DNA of 64,000 nucleotides from Acanthosepion pharaonis (Eukaryota > Mollusca > Cephalopoda > Sepiida > Sepiidae): assembly GCA_903632075.3 (NCBI GenBank), contig CAHIKZ030004282.1, positions 1,606,001 through 1,670,000 on the forward strand, read 5' to 3'. Position 1 is the stretch's first letter. The number at the start of each line of letters is the position of its first letter. The position numbers and the translations under genes were made by a program. Shown in pieces: positions 42,047-53,470 of the stretch. The notes beneath the pieces are model-generated. The model was not told the origin of the DNA and did no database searches. It was given only the letters and a program-made list of their open reading frames with translations.

Positions 42047-42470
42047 ACTAATTGTAAATGCTCCATTCGAATCTGGCTTGATAAATTTGATAAAATCTAC
42101 CGTTTTGGAGTTATCGACAGTAAAAGTTCGGATTCATTTGCGTCGCATGCAGCCATTACTGGCGTTGTTTGCATACATTCGTTCCAGAATAGCTATCAGT
42201 GTAGGTATCATTGCGCAAACTGAGCGTGTCTGCGTAAATAGTTCTCGTGCGTAGTAATTGAGACAAATTTAGACAAAAAAAGATCAGTTCCGCGCTTAAC
42301 TTTCCGTAGTCTTCCGCGTTTAGCATTCCGCTGCGAATTATGCAAACAACGACAGTAATGGCTGCCACCAACGACGCGAATGAATCCGAGATTTAACTGT
42401 CAATAACTCCAAAACGGTGGGTTTTATCAAATTGATCAAGCCAGATTCGAATGGAGCATGTACAACTAGA
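42047..42470. mobile_element. Fold-back element with ~120-bp inverted arms
   Basis: Left arm (about 42047-42175) contains CTCCATTCGAATCTGGCTTG, CGTTTTGGAGTTATCGACAG, GCAGCCATTACTGGCGTTGT; the right arm (about 42339-42470) is its inverse with GCCAGATTCGAATGGAG, CTGTCAATAACTCCAAAACG, ACAACGACAGTAATGGCTGC. Loop about 163 bases without an ORF. Just left, CAGGCATGGGCAAACTTTT (42005) looks like a hAT terminal sequence, so this may be part of a hAT-type non-autonomous element. Confidence 0.85.
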
Positions 42471-42571
42471 TATAAATGTAAATATTCTGGAATTTTTTTA
42501 AAATCCTACTTGCTATGGAAACCAGAGCGACAACACCTAGTGTGGGTAGGCCGTTGCACTATACTCTGCAA

Positions 42572-42724
42572 CAGGGGTAGGCACCCTACGGCACGCGTAC
42601 CGCACGTGGCATGCCAAGAAATTTCCAGTGGCACGCAGCTGCAAATGACATCACGAAGTCCGAACTAATAACTACTACAACGCAAAGAAGATATTTAGCT
42701 GTTTCAATTTTAATATATATTAAA

Positions 42725-42770
<46 letters not shown>

Positions 42771-43501
42771 TAGCAGCATGGCCTGGCGTTGCCCGTGCTT
42801 GATTCAAAAATCGTACGACACATGCAGCAATCGCTATCACTTGACTTAAAACATTTTTGCCCTTCCTTGCCGTTAAAGGAGTGCCCTTTACTGTGCTGAT
42901 GTTGCTACATGCCTTACTTCTTGCCTATCTCACACCGCGAATTTTTTCTAAGTTCTATACTAAACATTAAATATGTTACGAAAAAAGAATTAAACAAAAT
43001 GAACACAAAATGATCAGCTGTAAAAAAGGACTCGTAACTGGAAAAACCGAATGAAAAAAGAATGTTAACAATAAATACTTTTTCACACCCAACCCAGTTC
43101 TGCGGAATCAGAATCAACGTTGAGTTTAAGCAATCGAATGAGCCAATTGGAGTAAAGTGCCATGCAGATTTAAATTTTTCCCACTTGAGACGAATGCAAC
43201 TATCGATTTTTTTTTGCGTGCTAGCATTCTAGTTAACATTTGTGTCAGTCAGCTGTTGCCTCTCACGCTGGCCAATAGAATCTTCTTGCCTATCCGTGGC
43301 AGCCAGCTATTGGCTCTCACTCTGGCCAGTAGAAAATGGCCGCAAACTACATGAAAACTGCCGTTGAAGCATGAAAAAATCGATTATTTCCATTATCGAT
43401 GGGAGTTGAAATGCAAAGTCGGTCTTGGCCTTCCCGCTAACTTGGAGCATGTGCATGTAAATTTTGGTGCAAATCCGTCGAAAATTGCGGCCGTGCATTC
43501 G

Positions 43502-43545
<44 letters not shown>

Positions 43546-43698
43546 CCTGCTTTTTATAGATAGAGATATTACTGTATAAATTATATTGTAGAACAGGTAT
43601 ATTGACCTTGACTTGGATAAAAAAAAAAGTATACTGTTAGAACACTGAATGATTTTAAAACCTTAGGTCGGCACATAGCAAAAGGTTGCCGAAACCTG
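42572..43698. mobile_element. Non-autonomous hAT-type transposon
   Basis: Left end CAGGGGTAGGCACCCTACGG, right end (reverse) CAGGTTTCGGCAACCTTTTG; both fit the hAT pattern CAG.GGT.GGCAACC. They are flanked by 8-base duplications CTCTGCAA (42564-42571) and CTCTACAG (43699-43706), matching at 6 of 8. Internally it holds a TA array, the CCTGGCGTTGCCCG element and a CA array, and no transposase. Confidence 0.75.
42775..43570 (+). mobile_element. CCCGGCG-head dispersed element, second copy (nested in hAT)
   Basis: Starts AGCAGCATGGCCTGGCGTTG, CCCGTG after a TA array and ends with GGTGCAAATCCGTCGAAAAT, (CA)n at 43505-43544 and TTTTTATAGATAGAGATA. Interior 42840-43440 has no assignable frame; TCAGCTGTTGCCTCTCACGC and CCAGCTATTGGCTCTCACTC near 43250 and 43305 form a short tandem repeat. 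Confidence 0.6.
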
Positions 43699-43709
43699 CT
43701 CTACAGGGG

Positions 43710-43929
43710 AGTCTAATGTAATGTAGGGATGCAAAGTGCGATTATTTCCCTTTGCTTGAAACGAAGTAATGAGGAGTCACGTGATGGCTGGAGAATGACC
43801 TCAGTTCAAGAAGTGTCGAAGGCCAGCTGCTATTTTTTACGTGACTGGCTTCCTTCTGGGTTTTTTTTTTTTTTTTTTTTTTTTGTTTTGTTTTTTTTTG
43901 TGAATATTCTCATGGCAACTTTTCTAATG
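43710..43929. other. Unassigned, with poly-T tract
   Basis: Long T-run at 43861-43898; no feature otherwise. Confidence 0.4.
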
Positions 43930-44275
43930 AGCTTATTTTCTTAATGTCTCGACTTCGTGAACATAAGCGTTCTAGTTGATTGGCGACTAGATCTTGCCGT
44001 TTTACTGTTTAACTAGTTAAAGTCATCTCCCACTGCTATTCTAACAGCTTTTTCTCGCACTTCTTACCTTTGCAATTGTCTACCTTTTTCTCACTTCCCT
44101 GCTATAATCTTAAAAAGTTTAAATGCAGCATCAGTCGCCATCTTCTAACTTCCTGTTCCTTTATTGCCCTTTCCTCTTTCCGCATCAATAAAGTCTTCAT
44201 ATTCTCTTTTAGTCCTTGTAATCTCCTCTGTACTAATGGCATTACTTGGGTTGAAATGACTAAAAATAAAATTAT
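43930..44275 (+). mobile_element. LINE-A 3' fragment
   Basis: CTTCGTGAACATAAGCGTTC (SRLREHKRSS), TATTCTAACAGCTTTTTCTC, CTATAATCTTAAAAAGTTTA (YNLKKFKCSISRHL), tail TTGTAATCTCCTCTGTACTA and ACTTGGGTTGAAATGACTAA with an A-rich end. Highly diverged. Confidence 0.7.
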
Positions 44276-44279
44276 AACG

Positions 44280-45001
44280 ATATTATGAATTATCATTTCA
44301 TTAAAAAACACTGTATCAAGGGGAATAACTGAACATGAAGTATCAGTAATTATCTCCCTTACATCCACAGCTCTGCACTTATTTTATGTTCTTTGGACAA
44401 GCTAAGAAATTATTTAACTCCTATGTTGACTATCAACACTGTAAAGAGCGATAAAAGCTACTGGAAATATTTTCGTAGAAAAATGGTTTTAAGAGAAAGT
44501 TTTTAAAGATTTCAACCGATATTTGCACAAGTTCTTCGTTTAATGAATGTCGGATGTTTCCTTATAAGGAAACGGCTAATATTGTCATTACCATTTATCT
44601 GTGAAAGTTTAATATTATCTTCTTGATCATCGGGTGATACTGGTCGATAAGCAAAAGCAATGACTGGCTCAACATAATCTTTTTTTATTATTTCTATATA
44701 TACCTTGAGACGTAAAAATTTAAGAATTCTTAATGTCATGATAAGATTTTCTAAGTGAAAGAAAAGGAATAAGACTTTAGCAAGAACCGGAAATCCAATC
44801 TTAAACAGAAAACAAAGGATAAACTTCTATTCTAATTAAAAAAAAAATGACGATAGGCGAATCTATTTAACCCTATTTAATCAAATTAATATTGGAGAAA
44901 ATAAGTTTTGCTTTCGAGGATTGATACTAAATGTATGACGAATTATTGAAGTAATTTTAGCAGGAAAAAGTGAATTAAGATAGCTAAATACTTAGATTGT
45001 C

Positions 45002-45004
<3 letters not shown>
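44280..45004. other. Unassigned AT-rich sequence
   Basis: GATGTTTCCTTATAAGGAAA at 44547 is a palindrome-like segment resembling 24165-24190; no gene recognised. Confidence 0.35.
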
Positions 45005-45054
<50 letters not shown>

Positions 45055-45240
45055 CGGAGTTATGTTTTCCGATTTCTTTTTTGAATTTGTAGGTCTGACG
45101 ATTTGAATCGTGATTACGGTTCCAATGTAATAAACTATAACCATGGAATATTAGTGTTTTGAGCCTTTTATATTATATTCTTACTCTGACCTGAACATTG
45201 AGTTCTACTTGGATTCTATACTTTTGAGAATTTATATTTT

Positions 45241-45389
<149 letters not shown>

Positions 45390-46000
45390 GTAAATAGCTA
45401 TATGAATCCCGAATGAGGGTTATTTTACAGCCTTCTTAATCAATTCAATGAGACAATTCTTATAGAATTTTATGTTATATATTATTTGTTAGTGGGAGAT
45501 ATACACGAACTTTCGTACGCCTTTATCCGGATAAAAATCTTACGAATTTATAAATTTTGTAGAGGAAAAAAATATCAAGAATTAATATTTGTAAAAAGCG
45601 TATTGTAAGGGAAAAAACTGTTTCATAATTATTTTACAGTTATCTCCCTTGAAATATAAATCTTGCTGTTCGTGCATTCGTGCTAGCAATTGTTGAAAGT
45701 GAATTTTTTTTTTTGTTCACTAAAATTTCATTTCATACAAGGCACACCATCCACTCACAGATTGTTCTATGAATATCAGAAGAGGAAATAAGTGTAGATT
45801 ATAAGATAGCTTCTGGTTGTAACTCGACTTGAACTTTGTGGCGATCAGGGAATCATCGACAATGTTCAACAAAGTAGCGTTTCATTAAAAGAAGCTGATA
45901 GAATGGAATCTCTTCCTTATCAATCGCATGTAAATGATAATGATTCGTTCCTTTTTAAATGGCATGGCGAAACCAAGCTGTAACGATTTGGACTTGTGAA
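45390..46000. other. Unassigned AT-rich sequence
   Basis: No gene. ACTTTCGTACGCCTTTATCC near 45511 faintly resembles the reverse hammerhead-like motif. Confidence 0.3.
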
Positions 46001-46001
46001 A

Positions 46002-46595
46002 CTAAGGAATGGAATTCGTCTGAACATTTGCCATTGAAATAGCAATGGAGCAGCGATACACTTGTGACGTTTTTATTCGTGGGGAAATGGCTATGTGGAG
46101 GTAGTGGAAATAATTCATCACCCACAAAGCCGCGTAAACGCTTTTGAACTCTGTCAAGGGTGGAAAGTGAAGATTGAGTAGCTCCAGCTCAGATATGGTA
46201 GGAATTCTGCCATTTTCGGTTTGATTTGAGAAGATAATGTTACGCAACTTATTCACCTGAGTGAAGTTAAGTGGCCGGACTCTTTCCCAGTGTTTGAGAC
46301 ATATGAAAACTCTGAAGACTCTGTTAGGTAATAATGTCATGGCAGAGACTATTCTAAGGAGATTTTGCTTGGACAAACTACCCAACACTATGACACAAAT
46401 TTTAGCAATCATGTCAATTGAAACGGAAGTGGAATAATTTTGCGGATTCTGCTGACCGGATCTACAGACAACGACGAAAATATTCGTACACCCATCAATT
46501 TTGAATATTTTTATCCATTTCTCTGAATCTGATGCACGTATGATACTAGATTTTGTATATGTTATTAAGCACAATAAAAGGAATATAAAACTCAA
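46002..46595 (-). CDS. Unidentified 197-codon ORF
   Basis: The longest frame in the window that is not a microsatellite translation. It starts MSFIFLLLCLITYTKSSIIR, then ASDSEKWIKIFKIDGCTNIF, VVVCRSGQQNPQNYS, and later ERVRPLNFTQVNKLRNIIFS, ISELELLNLHFPPLTEF, ending AISMANVQTNSIP. I recognise no domain. The first ~140 bases, together with sequence just upstream, match 51472-51610 on the + strand, at the left edge of the Gypsy remnant, so the ORF starts inside a repeat. A possible N-terminal hydrophobic stretch is visible. It could be a transposon gene or chance. Confidence 0.3.
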   Translation of the reverse strand: MSFIFLLLCLITYTKSSIIRASDSEKWIKIFKIDGCTNIFVVVCRSGQQNPQNYSTSVSIDMIAKICVIVLGSLSKQNLLRIVSAMTLLPNRVFRVFICLKHWERVRPLNFTQVNKLRNIIFSNQTENGRIPTISELELLNLHFPPLTEFKSVYAALWVMNYFHYLHIAISPRIKTSQVYRCSIAISMANVQTNSIP

Positions 46596-46599
46596 TTTT

Positions 46600-47330
46600 C
46601 AGAACAATAGGTTAAATACAACAAATTTAACAAGCGAATTATGCAAAATACGAAAAGACAAAATTATTTGTATAGTAGAAAATATCGTTTTAAGTTGATT
46701 GATTCGTGTAAGTAATCGTAATTTACATCATTATTTTATCGGTGAAGCCTTCTAGACTATTTATACAGTAGAATATTTGGCAGGCTGAGGTCAGATACTT
46801 TCTGACGCAACACAAATTTCATAAATTTCATTGAACTGTAATCTTTGTCAACTATCAACAGCTTTTGATAAATCATGCTCAAACTATAAGAAAAAAAAAG
46901 AAAATTTAGACTTCTGACTGAAAGAGCGAATAAGAAAAAATTAAATTGAAGTAAATTAATCGAATTTACAGCAATATTTCTTTGGCGACATTATTCGTCA
47001 AATTACATTTAAAGTAACCGGCTAACTGTGACCAAGAATATTTCCTTTAAGTTTTTTTGATTTATATATACGCCATTTCCTTCTTATGCTTTATAGGTTT
47101 CAGCAATGTTTCTCCTTCAACTATATACCTCCCAACTCTTGTTTTGCCATCCGTTTACACAAGCTAGTTAGGTCGGTTACTTGATATTTCCTTTGGCCTC
47201 TCTTGCCTTTGATTAGTTCAGTGAGTGTTAAATTCTCCAAGCCTTATTAAGTGTCATTAAGTGTTCCAGAAATTTCAGCAGTCTCTTTCTGATTGTAATT
47301 ATTGACATTGATTACCCACGGAAAAATACG
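46600..47330. other. Unassigned AT-rich sequence
   Basis: No gene or repeat copy recognised beyond the shared 46478-46615 segment. Confidence 0.35.
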
Positions 47331-48140
47331 GTTTTGTTTGTTTTGTTTTACGGCATATCAACCTCAATGGGTTATTTAATGCCGACAGTTTTTTTGCTTT
47401 TTTTTATTGCTGGTAATATTTTTTTCGAAAAAACGTATTGCTGGTAATATTTTTTTGCTTGAAAAATCTATTATTGGTAATATATTTTTTTTAAATCTAT
47501 TGCTGGTAATATTTTTTCTCCTCAAAAATCTATTGCTGGTAATATTTTTATTCTTCAAAAATCTATTATTGGTAATAACTTATTTAAAAAAAATCTATTG
47601 CTGGCAATATTTTTTTTCCTCAAAAATCTATTATTGGTAATAATTAAAAAAAAAATCTATTACTGGTAATATTTTTTCTCTTCAAAAATCTATTATTGGT
47701 AATATTTTTAAAAAAAAATATATTGCTGGTAATATTTTTTTTCTTTAAAAATCTATTGCTGGTAATGTCTTTTTTCTCCAAAATCTATTGCGGGTAATAT
47801 TTTTATCAAAAAATGTGTACTTGGTAATATTTCTTTTAAAATATATTATTTATGATAATGTATTGCTGCTAATAATTTTTTACATAAAAGTATTTCTAGT
47901 ATTAAAACGTATTTTTACATTTTCACGGTGTTAGACCCCAGATTAGGGGTTAACTATTTGCCTATAGATAGGATACTAACAGGTGATATAACCCCGTATT
48001 AAATAGACCTATCTGGGAAGAGGTTGCTCCATACCATAATTAAGAGGTTGCTCCATACTCTTCAAAACCTCCTGGTCAGAGGCTTTGCTGCTCGACGTAG
48101 TTTATTGTCTTACCCAGGACGCGGATGTAGTTTATCGGAA
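47330..48140 (+). repeat. Composite repeat carrying an internal minisatellite, copy 2
   Basis: Same parts and order as 8757-9560: TTGTTTTACGGCATATCAAC, CTCAATGGGTTATTTAATGC, about 14 units of AATCTATTGCTGGTAATATT plus T/A run, then TTTTACATTTTCACGGTGTT, AGACCCCAGATTAGGGGTTA, ACTATTTGCC, and TATCTGGGAAGAGG, GCTGCTCGACGTAGTTTATT. The minisatellite units are more alike here than in copy 1. Confidence 0.85.
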
Positions 48141-48299
48141 AAAAAGAAGGCGAACGTTTTTATTTGTTTTATTGTATGTAGGTGTTTGCTAAATGCCCCT
48201 GGTACTTTGGGTTTTTAAGAAGGACATCAGTGCAGTAATTGTGTATTCTCTATGGGACGGATCTCCGGTCAACGACGTACTTTTCGAATTAAGGAAGAA

Positions 48300-48893
48300 T
48301 CAGCGAGAGGGAGTGGGAGGAGAGAGGGAGGGAGAGGGAGAGAGAGAGGGAGATAGAGAGGGAGCGGAAGAGAGAGAGGGAGAGAGGGGGGAAGTTATGA
48401 GATCACCTGCGGCCGTGTGCCAATCTTAACTGAATCTCGTAATTATTAGTTCGTCAGAGAGGAGACATGAGAGATCGGTAGAGGAAGCGATGATAAAAAA
48501 GAGAGAGAGAGAGAGAAGATAGAAGAGAAAAGAAAAAATGAAGAAGAGGATAAATAAGAAAAAAAGAAGATAAAAAAGGGAACGAGAAAAGGAATGAAGA
48601 GAGAGAGAGAGAGAGAGAGAAGATAGAAGAGAAAAGAAAAAATGAAGAAGAGGATAAATAAGAAAAAAAGAAGATAAAAAAGGGAACGAGAAAAGGAATG
48701 AAGAGAGAGAGAGAGAGAGAAGATAGAAGAGAAAAGAAAAAAAGAAGAAGAGGATAAATAAGAAAAAAAGAGGATAAAAAAGGAACGAGAAAAGGAATGA
48801 AAGAGAGAGAGAGAGAGAAGAAGAGAAAAAAGAAAAAGAAGAAGAGGATAAATAAGAAAAAAGAAGATAAAAAGGGAACGAGAAAAGGAATGA

Positions 48894-48926
<33 letters not shown>

Positions 48927-49598
48927 ATAGAAGAGAAAGAAAAAATGAAGAAGAGGATAAACATAAAAAAAAAAGAGGAAAAAATGGAACGAGAAAAGTA
49001 AAGGATGAGAGAGAGAGAGAGAGAGAGAGGAAGATAGAAGAGAAAAGAAAAAGAAGAAGAGGATAAAAAAAAAGAAGATAAAAAAAAGGAACGAGAAAAG
49101 GAATGAAGAGAGAGAGAGAGAGAAGATAGAAGAAAAAAAAAAAAAGAAGAAGAGGATAAATAAGAAAAAAAAGAAGATAAAAAGGAACGAGAAAACGAAT
49201 GAAGAGAGAGAGAGAGAGAGAGAAGATAGAAGAGAAAAGAAAAAAGAAGAAGAGGATAAATAAGAAAAAAAAGAAGATAAAAAGGGAACGAGAAAAAAAT
49301 GAAGAGAGAGAGAGAGAGAGAGAGAAGAGAAAGAAAAAAAAAAATGAAGAAGAGGATAAATAAGAAAAAAAGAAGATAAAAAAGGAACGAGAAAAGGAAT
49401 GATGAGAGAGAGAGAGAGAGAGAAGAGAAGAGAAAAGAAAAAATGAAGAAGAGGATAAATAAGAAAAAAAGAAGATAAAAAAGGGAACGAGAAAAGGAAT
49501 GATGAGAGAGAGAGAGAGAGAAGATAGAAGAGAAAAGAAAAAATGAAGAAGAGGATAAATAAGAAAAAAAGAAGATAAAAAAGGGAACGAGAAAAGGA

Positions 49599-49636
<38 letters not shown>

Positions 49637-49640
49637 CACG
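48300..49640. repeat. GA-rich satellite, ~100-bp unit, about 11 copies
   Basis: After an imperfect GAGGGA run (48305-48400), a unit of (GA)8-12, AGATAGAAGAGAAAAGAAAA, ATGAAGAAGAGGATAAATAA, GAAAAAAAGAAGATAAAAAA, GGGAACGAGAAAAGGAATGA repeats about eleven times. The GAACGAGAAAA landmark recurs near 48577, 48685, 48785, 48877, 48988, 49090, 49187, 49289, 49386, 49487 and 49588. The >400-codon minus-strand frames (SLSLSL, FLFILFF) are an artefact of the purine strand. Confidence 0.95.
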
Positions 49641-49942
49641 GAAAGGATTAGCCGAGTGAAATTCATTCATTCTTAATTTTGATTATTGACTCGTATGTAT
49701 CTTTATCACTGGAGTACTTCTGTACAATTTACGATTTCTATTCGCCAGACACTAGTAAGACCATTTTCTGTTGTACTGATAAAACGTAAGTATCAGTCAA
49801 AAATTGCGATGATATATAATTGTTATAAATAAAGCTTCTGAAACTCTTCTATGGTATTTTGTGTTTTGCTTTAGAATATAATTTTCCTCGAAATTATATC
49901 ATTAAACATGGAAGCAAGATTATACAGTCAGTAGCCAAGACA

Positions 49943-49975
49943 ACAACAACAACAACAACAATAATAATAATAATC
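49943..49975. repeat. (AAC)n(AAT)n microsatellite
   Basis: About six AAC units followed by four AAT units. Confidence 0.9.
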
Positions 49976-49979
49976 TAAA

Positions 49980-50283
49980 AAATGTGGCACATGGGAACAT
50001 CAACAATCTCTCGGATTGGTTGGAAAAGATTCCAGTAGACTAATTGAAGGGATTCCTGGAAGTCCATGCCTCAAAGAGATACAAAAAATTGTTCTCACAA
50101 ATACAGCCCACACTTTACGAAGGGCTTTATCTATGTAATTTTTTTTTTTTTTTTTTGTCAGTGGAAAGTGTCATGATGCCATTTCTAACCTTAGGTCCCT
50201 GGGCGGGACCCGGAAAGAAATGTGTAAACGCCAGAAATCAAAGTAAATAAAAACAATAATAATAATAATAATAATAATAATAA
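49980..50283 (+). mobile_element. LINE-E 3' end with (AAT)n tail
   Basis: NINNLSDWLEKIP and LFSQIQPTLYEGLYLC, a poly-T interruption, then ACCTTAGGTCCCTGGGCGGG and CGCCAGAAATCAAAGTAAAT before an (AAT)9 tail at 50256-50283. A short microsatellite tail after a non-LTR 3' end is expected for several LINE clades. Assignment is tentative. Confidence 0.5.
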
Positions 50284-50583
50284 TTTGTCTATGTTTCTGA
50301 GATGAAGATTCATAATTATTTACATTGTTAGAACTGCTGTCGTCCTCTTTTTTTCCCATATTCACGACGTTTCGTCCGTTGTACGCGCCGGCCTTCCTCA
50401 GCTGATTGAAATTTCGAACTGAAGCCTTTAATTCGCCCACCAGGGGAGATGGTTGTAATTACACGTGCCTCTTCGGAATATCTCAGTTATCTCCCTTTAA
50501 CTCAACTCTCCACGTTTTTGTTAGCCGCTGCAGCAGCCAGGTATTGGATTGAAAACTCAATGGGTCAAGTCACTGCACTAAAA
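50284..50583 (-). mobile_element. SINE-B, minus copy
   Basis: Reverse complement carries the SINE-B parts in order: CAATACCTGGCTGCTGCAGC (B-box region), GGAGATAACTGAGATATTCC, GCACGTGTAATTACAACC, AAAGGCTTCAGTTCG, CAGCTGAGGAAGGCC-loop-GGACGAAACG, ATTCATAATCTTCATCTC reversed equivalents. More diverged than the 15.5 and 25 kb copies. Its 3' end abuts the LINE-E (AAT)n tail. Confidence 0.8.
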
Positions 50584-50584
50584 C

Positions 50585-51460
50585 GGTATTGCGAGGTTAA
50601 TATAAACCCAAGAGTTGTTTTGAAAGACATCGTCCAAAGCTTGGATACGATGGGTATCAGCATAAGTACTCGTGCAAGACAACGTTGTTTAAATAGAAAT
50701 AAGTTGTATGGAAACAGAACATGACGAACTCCTCTTCACAAACCTTGTCACACTGTCGATCGGTTTAATTCTGCCAAAACGTTCTCGAAGAAAGAAAATT
50801 GCTTTTGGGAACAAGTACTATGGAGTGATTAAACAATGATGTACAGAAGATTTGACACAAGAAAGATGAGGCTTTACTACCAAAGAACACAGTGGCAACA
50901 TTAAAATCTGAAGGCGGCTCCATGATACTTGGGGTTTGTTTTAGTTCAAGGGCGACTGGAATTGCAAGAAGAAGAAGAATGAAATCTGCAGACTATATCA
51001 AAATTCTGGATGAAAATCTACAACTATCAGCGCAATATCTTCATCTAGGTCGGCGATTTACTTTCCAGGAAGACAACGATGCCAAACATACGTCAAAATC
51101 AGTGACTACGTGGCTTCAAAAAAAAAAAGAAGATTATAGTTCTGCAATGGCCTTCAATGAGTCCTAACTAGAATCCTATTGAAAATATATGGCAAGAATT
51201 GAAAGTTCGAATTAATCATCGGTTACCAAAAAACCTTCAGGAATTAGAAGGTGTAACCACTGAAGAATGGAAGAAAACCTCAGAAAAGACTTCTTCAAAT
51301 CTCATCAAGAGCTTTAGAAAACGATTGCAGCAAGTTATAAAGATGAGAGGCCATGCTATGGAATATTAATATTGTGAAAATTGTAATTCTTTTTTTCCTA
51401 TTTTTCATACTGTACAAATAATTTTGTCTTTTCCTATTTTACATAATTCGACTGTCAAAT
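50585..51460 (+). pseudogene. Tc1-like transposon relic
   Basis: Frames combined give EVNINPRVVLKDIVQSLDTM, GISISTRARQRCLNRNKLYG (HTH), KENCFWEQVLWSD (first catalytic Asp), SEGGSMILGVCFSSRATGIA, YIKILDENLQLSAQYLHLGR, RFTFQEDNDAKHTSKSVTTW (second Asp), NPIENIWQELKVRINHRLPK (Glu), then EEWKKTSEKTSSNLIKSFRK, ending GHAMEY. Several stops and frameshifts. A different Tc1 lineage from the 15.97 kb relic. Confidence 0.9.
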
Positions 51461-51471
51461 TTTTATATTTA

Positions 51472-52970
51472 ATCTATTGTTCTGAAAATTGAGTTGTATA
51501 TTCCTTTTTTGTGCTTATTAACATATAAAAAAAATCTGGCGTCATACGAGCCTTAGATTCGGAGAAATGGATAAAAATATTTAAAATTGATGGGTCTACG
51601 AGTAATTTCGTCTTTGACAGTACCCTGCTTTCAGAGGTGGACGCTTGGACAACCACAACTAACAACAAAACGGGCAATTTGTGCAACTGCAAGTTTAGCT
51701 AAACAGATGCAGTTCTTTTTGAACCTACATCAACAACAGCGAACGCTTCGTGAAACGAACAGACCTAAATACAGACGACGGAGTAAAAGCAGGAGTTTCA
51801 GCAATGGTAGAGGAAGGCGGAAATCCGACATTTGCTGCTATCATTATAAATTTGGTACATGTGCAAGACGTTGTTTGAAACCCTGTACCTTTGTAAACAC
51901 GGCGCAAGAAAACTTAGATTCCACCCAGAAGAGACGACAACTTTTGCTCAACTCTCGCAAAAGTGTCGTCTGTTTTATATCTTTGATAGAAATCACAAAT
52001 AATTTTTTTTAATAGACCCCGGAGCCAAAGTATGTGGTTTACCACCGGATACGTAACAAAATTCAAAACTAAGTATTTACAAACTTCAAGCAGTTAACAG
52101 TACGAAAATGTATGCTTTTTGCGAGAAAGCAGTGACCATCGACCTGGGTTTGCAGCGAAATTTTTGAGGGTTTTAACCCAAACTAACATTGCAACACCAA
52201 TATTAAGTGCAAACTTTCTAGCTAGATTCAACATATTGTTCAACATAACCACTCATTCCCTTGTTGACAATCTGACAGAACTTTCTATGAGAGGAATTTG
52301 TTCCTGATACTAGTCAACTGGAATTAGTACTGCCCTACCACAAGGTACCAATATTAAGGAAATTATTCAACCTTTTAATAACACGGACACGATTAAACAC
52401 AATGGCAAACATTGCATAAAAAACAACAACAGAACAACGGTTATACTCTATGCCTAGACGATTAAAACCTGACAAATATAATATAGCCAAGACAGAGTTT
52501 AAGCTAATGCTAGAGTTGGGAATCATACGCCCATCGAAAAAACCAACATGGTTCAAAAAACCAACACGACAGCATAGCGTCCATGTGGTGATTCCATAGA
52601 TTGAACGTCAAACCATTCCTGACAGATACCCGATTCCACATATACATGATTATGCAACGTCTCCAAGGCACTCGCATTTCTTCGAAACTAGACCCGGTGA
52701 AGGCGTATTACCAAGTACTAGTTGCCGAAAAGGACACCCACAAAACTTCTCTGACGACGTATTTCAGATCATACAAGTTCGTGAGAATACCTTTGGGGTG
52801 GGGTTACTTAATGCCACTCATATGATCTAGAAACTAATCAACGGTGTATGTAGAGGTTTACTGTTCATATATAATTACATAGACGATGTATTTATCGTCC
52901 TTAGAAACCTAGAAGAACACAAATTACACTTGGAACAAGCTTTTCAAAGATTTTCACATTTTGAACTCAA
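51472..52970 (+). mobile_element. Ty3/Gypsy-type LTR retrotransposon pol remnant
   Basis: A zinc-finger-like CCYHYKFGTCARRCLKPC (about 51824-51885) lies where Gypsy elements of the mag group have the C-terminal end of gag/protease region; then FIDPGAK-like protease signature near 52010, KPDKYNIAKTEFKLMLELGI, IRPSK (52465-52535), ERQTIPDRYPIPHIHDYATS (52600-52660), and YNYIDDVFIVLRNLEEHKLH (52868-52930) with the polymerase YIDD box. Broken by many stops and shifts. The first 140 bases (51472-51610) are shared with 46478-46615 on the opposite strand. Confidence 0.85.
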
Positions 52971-53048
52971 AATCAATGTCCACAAGTGGGTTTTTTGGGT
53001 TTTTTCCTCGGACATAAAATTGATGAAGAAACAACAGCGCTGATTAAA

Positions 53049-53470
53049 CTACAAAGACACCGCCTCAAACTACGGCTCCACAGCTCAAAGTAAGAATTAG
53101 ATTTTAGCTCTTGTATGCTTATAAACTGCTAAGCATGGTTACACGTACTAACTCTTTCACACAAACAAAACATCTAACCACATTTCACCGTTCTCATATA
53201 CGTACGTAATACAGATTATATTCTATCCAAAAACTCTCTTAACAATCAAACAAAAAGACATTACTCATTCAATAAATTCAACCAACTTGTATTCTTGTTA
53301 TATGAAATTAATATTAATTGTTAATATTTCGTTGTCTTTTCTTACTGGATTTTATGCTTTCGATGATGTCGTTGGATTATTCAAAATGGACGAATTACGA
53401 ACAGTCCCGTAACAATATATTATGCTATTGTATCGAATCCCAACACTCCGAAAGAAGGATTCCTACAATA
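53049..53470 (+). mobile_element. Gypsy pol end and LTR-like repeat, copy 1
   Basis: Begins CTACAAAGACACCGCCTCAA, ACTACGGCTCCACAGCTCAA, TAAGAA (LQRHRLKLRLHSSK-stop), and continues through CCAACTTGTATTCTTG, TACTGGATTTTATGCTTTCG, ATGGACGAATTACGAACAGT, TTGTATCGAATCCCAA. The whole ~420 bases recur at 53820-54262. Confidence 0.75.

Noticed and set aside
48426..49670. Two overlapping >400-codon minus-strand ORFs
   Set aside because: They are translations of an eleven-fold purine-rich tandem repeat in two frames at once (SLSLSL, FLFILFF); no start context, no domain, equal openness of both frames.
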